Positions 5,097 to 8,371 of a stretch of 8,371 nt of DNA are shown in pieces. Location: positions 1 through 8,371 of the forward strand of contig JAGGVT010000034.1 of assembly GCA_021157815.1 (NCBI GenBank), read 5' to 3'. Positions within the stretch are counted from its first letter, which is position 1. Each line of letters begins with the position of its first letter. The notes beneath the pieces were generated by a model. It was not told the DNA's origin. It saw only the letters and a program-made list of their open reading frames with translations, and made no database searches. Position numbers and translations under genes: made by a program. The DNA is from a bacterium (GTDB lineage Bacteria > JAJVIF01 > JAGGVT01).

Positions 5097-5126
5097 TTGA
5101 CCAGTTTTTCAAGATGTTCATGTAAT
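5097..5126 (+). promoter_or_regulatory. Candidate upstream promoter of the PKD lipoprotein
   Basis: TTGACC (5097-5102, 5/6) and TGTAAT (5121-5126, 5/6), spacing 18. It would give a leader of about 200 bases. The -35 box is part of the 12-bp direct repeat in this region. Confidence 0.35.
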
Positions 5127-5217
5127 CACTCAATGTTATTTCTATATCGACCAGTTTCATTACACCGTTTAACCTGGGAAACATCAAAAAGAGTATTTTG
5201 GTATAAGGTGTGTAAAA

Positions 5218-5245
5218 TTGGAGCGGATAGTGCTAACATTATAAT
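5218..5245 (+). promoter_or_regulatory. Candidate downstream promoter of the PKD lipoprotein
   Basis: A perfect TATAAT (5240-5245) with a weak -35 TTGGAG (5218-5223) at spacing 16, giving a leader of about 80 bases. The weak -35 box could mean dependence on an activator. Confidence 0.4.
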
Positions 5246-5321
5246 TGTATTTAGATTTGAGCATGTGGTTCACAAGAATAAAACCTGTGAAACTTCGTTG
5301 TTTCCAAATAGATATTGAGCG

Positions 5322-5325
5322 AGGA
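5322..5325 (+). promoter_or_regulatory. Ribosome-binding site that decides the start of the PKD lipoprotein
   Basis: AGGA within GCGAGGA lies six bases before ATG 5332, which opens a proper signal peptide. The longer in-frame start at 5245 has no such site. Confidence 0.7.
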
Positions 5326-5331
5326 TTTACT

Positions 5332-8088
5332 ATGATTTCAGAAATCTCTAACCGATTAACCTGTTACATTCTGCCACTTGGTTTAATTTTCATCTTGCTG
5401 ATAGCTGGATGCTCCTCTTCAAAAGGCGGCAATCCAATTTCACCGTCGAGTGATTTTAACCAGTTGGAATCCATATCTGAAATACCACCTGCGATTAGAA
5501 CGGGCGCGAACAGCTATATGGGGATGCTTGGACTATATGACTTGTCTATAAATCCAGCCGGCAACCATGCTGAAATTGTCCCGATTCGATTATCCGACAC
5601 GCTTGGTGAACAATATGTGGTTGACATTGTTAGTTTCCTGAATATTTCACCTTGTGCGGATTGCGTTCGTATTATGGGCATTGAACTGGAGCCTGATGGA
5701 ACAATCACGGTGAATATCGGAATTCGCCACCCGTTCCCTTTGCCTGTCGATATGGAGAATCCGCAAAACAACGAACGCCTTGACCTTCACGTTTTCGACG
5801 TTCAGGGAATACTCGTTCTCGATGGCGATTTTGAATTCCCGTTGACTGTCAGTGATGTCAACGCTGATTGCATTTTTGAGGAATCGATTGTTTCATCAAG
5901 AGATATTCTTCGAAACGCGGATGGGTACACGTCCATTTTTGATTCCTTCTACGATACCATTTTCCCGACGACATCAAACATACATCCTTTTAAACTGTTT
6001 GCGCGTGATGGTTCCGAGGGGAATTACAATCCGGATTATGACCCGCTCAATGGATTTCCTTTCCTTGATAATCCAACCGGACATAATGTTTTCAGGCAGG
6101 CATGTCCCGAATATATAGTTGGATACAATCTGGCTCTAACACCGGGGCAAAATTACAATTTCCTGTTCGCGCTTTCCGCAAGTTATGGCCAATCCGCTAA
6201 GGGTAAAGGCACCGAACTGGGCAAACGCAACAACCCGAGATATTTCCTTCCGGAGTTCAATCGCAAGGAGCCGTGGATGGTTACTTGTGAAATTACTAGC
6301 AGTAACCTTGCCGGTTATACGCCATCCAGTTATGCAGACATGGTTATTGAAATTCGGGATTGGCAGAACAATGCAACAGTTGACCCTGATTTCGATTTCA
6401 TGACATCGTCACTAAGATCGATTAGCCGTGAAAGCGGTATTCGAAATGTTACACTCGAGGTTCCGGGAATGTCCCTGATGCTGAATGAGTACACTCTTCC
6501 CGTACCGACTGGAAATGGTTCCGATACAAGCCCATTAAAATATCAACTCAGGATATATAACGAGGGCCTGGTTCCTGAGGGAATTTACTATGGTCTTGTT
6601 ACCGCTCGCGATGATCTTGAGGGAACAGTCCTTTCTATCGGTATTGAACGGGATGGAGTGACCATATTTCCGGTAAATGATTTTTCAACATACCAGGTTT
6701 TCACTCTGGATGTCGCACAGGCTGATTACCCGCCGGTTCCGGTTATAACAACGATTCCCGACCCGCCACAAATTCTTGAAACAAATCAGCCGATTACATT
6801 CGATGGCAGCCTGTCCACTGATGACAGTGCGATTGTGTCGTACGAGTGGGATTTCGACTACACTGGTTCCAATTACGATTTCCATGTGGGCAGAACCGGT
6901 GCGGATGTGGATTATAGTTATCCTGTTCCCGGATTCTACACCGCTGCGCTGAGAGTTACAGATGACCATGTTCCAGCCCAGCAGGCAATTGGATTGATTA
7001 ACGTAAGTGTTTTCTGCAATACTTTCACGGTGGGTTCATGCCCAATAAGCGAACGCCCGGACTGGCTGGTAACATCACATAATGAGGACTGGGAAACTGA
7101 GGACGGCAAGGTTGATTTTGGTTTCCTTTCAAACGGTGATGTAGTTATCGAGGATAACGAAATACTTGGAAGAGCGAATGTCAGCCCGTCCGGAGGCGCG
7201 GGTTTCATGCCTTTCATAAGCAATTACCCCGGAGTTAATGTCGGTTCAATTGATGTTGACCGCGAGGATAGGGTTATCTGGGTGCAATATAATGGTCCTG
7301 ATGCAGTAATCATTGGTGGCCTGTTAGCTCGTAACACGGAATACGGTAATGTTGTTCATGTTTTCGATACCATTTCAAATTCCGAGATTGCCGCTATTTC
7401 TCTTGATTCCTATTGTAACTACATTCAGGCAATTGATACTGACGAGGGAAATAACGTCTGGGTCATAATGGAAGGAAACAAGACAATCAAACTGCGAGCC
7501 AGCGATTTCACAGCAGTTCAATCCAATATCTATGAACTAAATGATATTGCCGGTGAGGATATGGGATTGGTTTTTGATCTGGCAATAGATTTCCATAACG
7601 ACTGCTATTACGTTCTTACTGATTCGCATGATAAGGGCGCACTATACAGGTTTGAATGTGATTTGACATTCCAGCCAATGGTCAATGGGAATCCAAATCC
7701 GCTTGACGAGGTTTTCGACATGGTTGGCAGTTTCCAGATTATTGAAACCTTTGGTGATGATGCTCTCGCTGATATTGAAATCGACAACTTTTCCGGTTCA
7801 GGATACGGAAGCGTTCTTGATGGTGCACAGGATTGCCAAATTGTGATGTTTGCGAATGGGTTGCTGCCGACCACACAGATGTTCGCATCGCGAACTGTCG
7901 TAAACGCTGATTTGGAAATACTTGCGCAGGGAATCGATTCAACCGGATTCGGCACTCATGCGATTGCCATTAACCCGGACGGCACTAATCATATTTACTC
8001 GATTGTGTATGGCAATACTCCTTATCTGCCCCCAGGTTGTTCCGACAAGGAGATGGATGTTTATCTGGCACCGACCGGCTGGTTGTAG
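5332..8088 (+). CDS. Large PKD-domain lipoprotein with propeller-like C-terminus
   Basis: A 918-aa exported protein. The signal peptide (MISEISNRLTCYILPLGLIF to residue 26) ends at Cys27 in a classical I-A-G-C lipobox, then a Ser/Gly/Pro linker (SSSKGGNPISPSS). Residues about 45-440 are a region I do not recognise, beta-rich, with a Cys-x-x-Cys pair (108, 111). Residues about 468-559 are a PKD domain: FDGSLSTDDSAIVSYEWDFD carries the W-D-F core (506-508) and GFYTAALRVTDD its last strands. Residues about 570-918 look like a beta-propeller or NHL-like region (SIDVDREDRVIWVQYNG, AIDTDEGNNVWVIMEG, DLAIDFHNDCYYVLTDS recur as blade-like units). PKD domains usually mediate surface protein or glycan contacts. 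I chose ATG 5332, with AGGA (5322-5325) six bases upstream; starting at 5245 would place 29 charged residues before the signal peptide. No enzyme motif is seen. No good terminator follows. Confidence 0.88.
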   Translation: MISEISNRLTCYILPLGLIFILLIAGCSSSKGGNPISPSSDFNQLESISEIPPAIRTGANSYMGMLGLYDLSINPAGNHAEIVPIRLSDTLGEQYVVDIVSFLNISPCADCVRIMGIELEPDGTITVNIGIRHPFPLPVDMENPQNNERLDLHVFDVQGILVLDGDFEFPLTVSDVNADCIFEESIVSSRDILRNADGYTSIFDSFYDTIFPTTSNIHPFKLFARDGSEGNYNPDYDPLNGFPFLDNPTGHNVFRQACPEYIVGYNLALTPGQNYNFLFALSASYGQSAKGKGTELGKRNNPRYFLPEFNRKEPWMVTCEITSSNLAGYTPSSYADMVIEIRDWQNNATVDPDFDFMTSSLRSISRESGIRNVTLEVPGMSLMLNEYTLPVPTGNGSDTSPLKYQLRIYNEGLVPEGIYYGLVTARDDLEGTVLSIGIERDGVTIFPVNDFSTYQVFTLDVAQADYPPVPVITTIPDPPQILETNQPITFDGSLSTDDSAIVSYEWDFDYTGSNYDFHVGRTGADVDYSYPVPGFYTAALRVTDDHVPAQQAIGLINVSVFCNTFTVGSCPISERPDWLVTSHNEDWETEDGKVDFGFLSNGDVVIEDNEILGRANVSPSGGAGFMPFISNYPGVNVGSIDVDREDRVIWVQYNGPDAVIIGGLLARNTEYGNVVHVFDTISNSEIAAISLDSYCNYIQAIDTDEGNNVWVIMEGNKTIKLRASDFTAVQSNIYELNDIAGEDMGLVFDLAIDFHNDCYYVLTDSHDKGALYRFECDLTFQPMVNGNPNPLDEVFDMVGSFQIIETFGDDALADIEIDNFSGSGYGSVLDGAQDCQIVMFANGLLPTTQMFASRTVVNADLEILAQGIDSTGFGTHAIAINPDGTNHIYSIVYGNTPYLPPGCSDKEMDVYLAPTGWL

Positions 8089-8371
8089 GATATATAAATA
8101 TTTAAAATCAAGGCTCTCCAATAAATCGTGTGGGTTGAGTATAGATTGAGCAAAAAAAAGGGGATTGTCCCAACTACGTTTATTAATGCGATAAACACTG
8201 GGGTTATTTATAAGGCTCATTGAAATCATCAAGTTTGAAGCCTCATGTGGACGTACCCCATTATTGGGGAATGCTCCTTTTTGCGGATAGAACGATTCGG
8301 TATTCACCCTAAATCCGCGATGGGATATTTTCGTATCACCTACGGCTCGCAGGTTATGTGGGAAGCTCTCG
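8089..8371. other. Intergenic right end with several short stem-loops, no supported gene
   Basis: After the PKD lipoprotein comes an AT-rich stretch, then an A8 run (8152-8159), then a series of short inverted repeats: GGGA/TCCC (8161-8171), GTTTAT/ATAAAC (8178-8196), AGGCT/AGCCT (8213-8243), CCCCA/TGGGG (8256-8269) and GCGGAT/ATCCGC (8283-8318). One open frame runs from ATG 8245 to the window edge without a good ribosome-binding site; I do not call it. I match no known RNA family. Confidence 0.5.
8152..8171 (-). terminator. Possible weak intrinsic terminator for a minus-strand transcript
   Basis: On the minus strand GGGA-CAA-TCCC is followed by C and eight T. The stem is only 4 bp, so this is weak. 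It would end transcripts entering from the right edge. The same GGG can pair instead with CCCA to form a longer outer stem (8169-8202). Confidence 0.3.

Larger units (their letters stand above)
4921..5331. other. Divergent intergenic region between lipoprotein C and the PKD lipoprotein
   Basis: This 411-base AT-rich stretch holds no gene I can support. It carries one predicted promoter towards C and two towards the PKD lipoprotein. An imperfect direct repeat ATTGACCAGTTT (5096-5107) / ATCGACCAGTTT (5146-5157), spaced exactly 50 bases, is also present. In-frame reading of the PKD gene could begin at 5245, but that start overlaps a TATAAT box and has no ribosome-binding site. Confidence 0.6.

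Noticed and set aside
5245-5331. Upstream start of the PKD lipoprotein
   Set aside because: It would put 29 residues with many charges before the signal peptide, lacks a ribosome-binding site and overlaps a perfect TATAAT box.
7939-8307. 122-codon minus-strand open frame at the right end
   Set aside because: It largely overlaps the end of the PKD lipoprotein on the opposite strand and has no ribosome-binding site or recognisable motif.
8245-8371. Open plus-strand frame running off the right edge
   Set aside because: About 42 codons without a stop is not unusual by chance. There is no convincing ribosome-binding site and no recognisable motif. Sequence beyond the window would decide.
8300-8371. 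Group II intron-like GAGCCGTA string on the minus strand
   Set aside because: Only a short string resembles the intron domain region. The pairing partner and the rest of the conserved core are missing.

Overview
The window reads as accessory chromosome of an uncultured diderm bacterium of moderate GC. Four of its five genes encode exported proteins with lipoprotein signal peptides, the promoters look sigma70-like (TTGACA / TATAAT), and the termination sites are clear Rho-independent hairpins with T-tracts. I cannot place the lineage. The large PKD-containing lipoprotein and the Cys-Ser-Ser or Cys-Gly-Gly plus Asn-Pro/Thr-Pro tails after the lipobox resemble what is often seen in environmental genomes, but that is only an impression.

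Layout. (1) 14-1894, plus strand: an acetyl-CoA hydrolase/CoA-transferase family protein fused to a C-terminal GNAT acetyltransferase domain. (2) About 1895-2465: no gene. This stretch is a dense nest of repeats: a 20-bp ATTCCC-N8-GGGAAT hairpin, three tandem 17-bp units, nested inverted repeats whose arm pairs differ between levels but match perfectly within each level, and two opposed G/C-rich palindromes. It looks like layered small non-coding (MITE/REP-like) elements. (3) 2470-4920, minus strand: three consecutive paralogous small lipoproteins of 216, 218 and 216 aa, called A, B and C here from left to right; transcription runs C, B, A. I recognise no family for them. Each has its own TTGACA-type promoter, ribosome-binding site and intrinsic terminator, so they look like three separate transcription units. 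B and C are about 97% identical over a sharply bounded 370-bp 3' block but only about 60% identical on the 5' side of it, the pattern expected of gene conversion. (4) 4921-5331: an AT-rich divergent promoter region. (5) 5332-8088, plus strand: a 918-aa lipoprotein with an N-terminal region of unknown function, a PKD domain and a C-terminal part that looks like a beta-propeller. (6) 8089-8371: intergenic, with several short stem-loops and an A8 run; no gene can be supported.

How the genes work together. The CoA-transferase/GNAT gene is metabolic and is separated from the rest by the repeat block, so nothing links it functionally to the lipoproteins. The three paralogues and the divergent PKD lipoprotein are all predicted to be membrane-anchored on the outside of the cytoplasmic membrane. 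They may form a surface-protein locus, but only their proximity and shared export type support that. The most unusual parts of the window are the three-paralogue lipoprotein array with its conversion-like tract and chained terminator/promoter design, and the nested inverted-repeat block.
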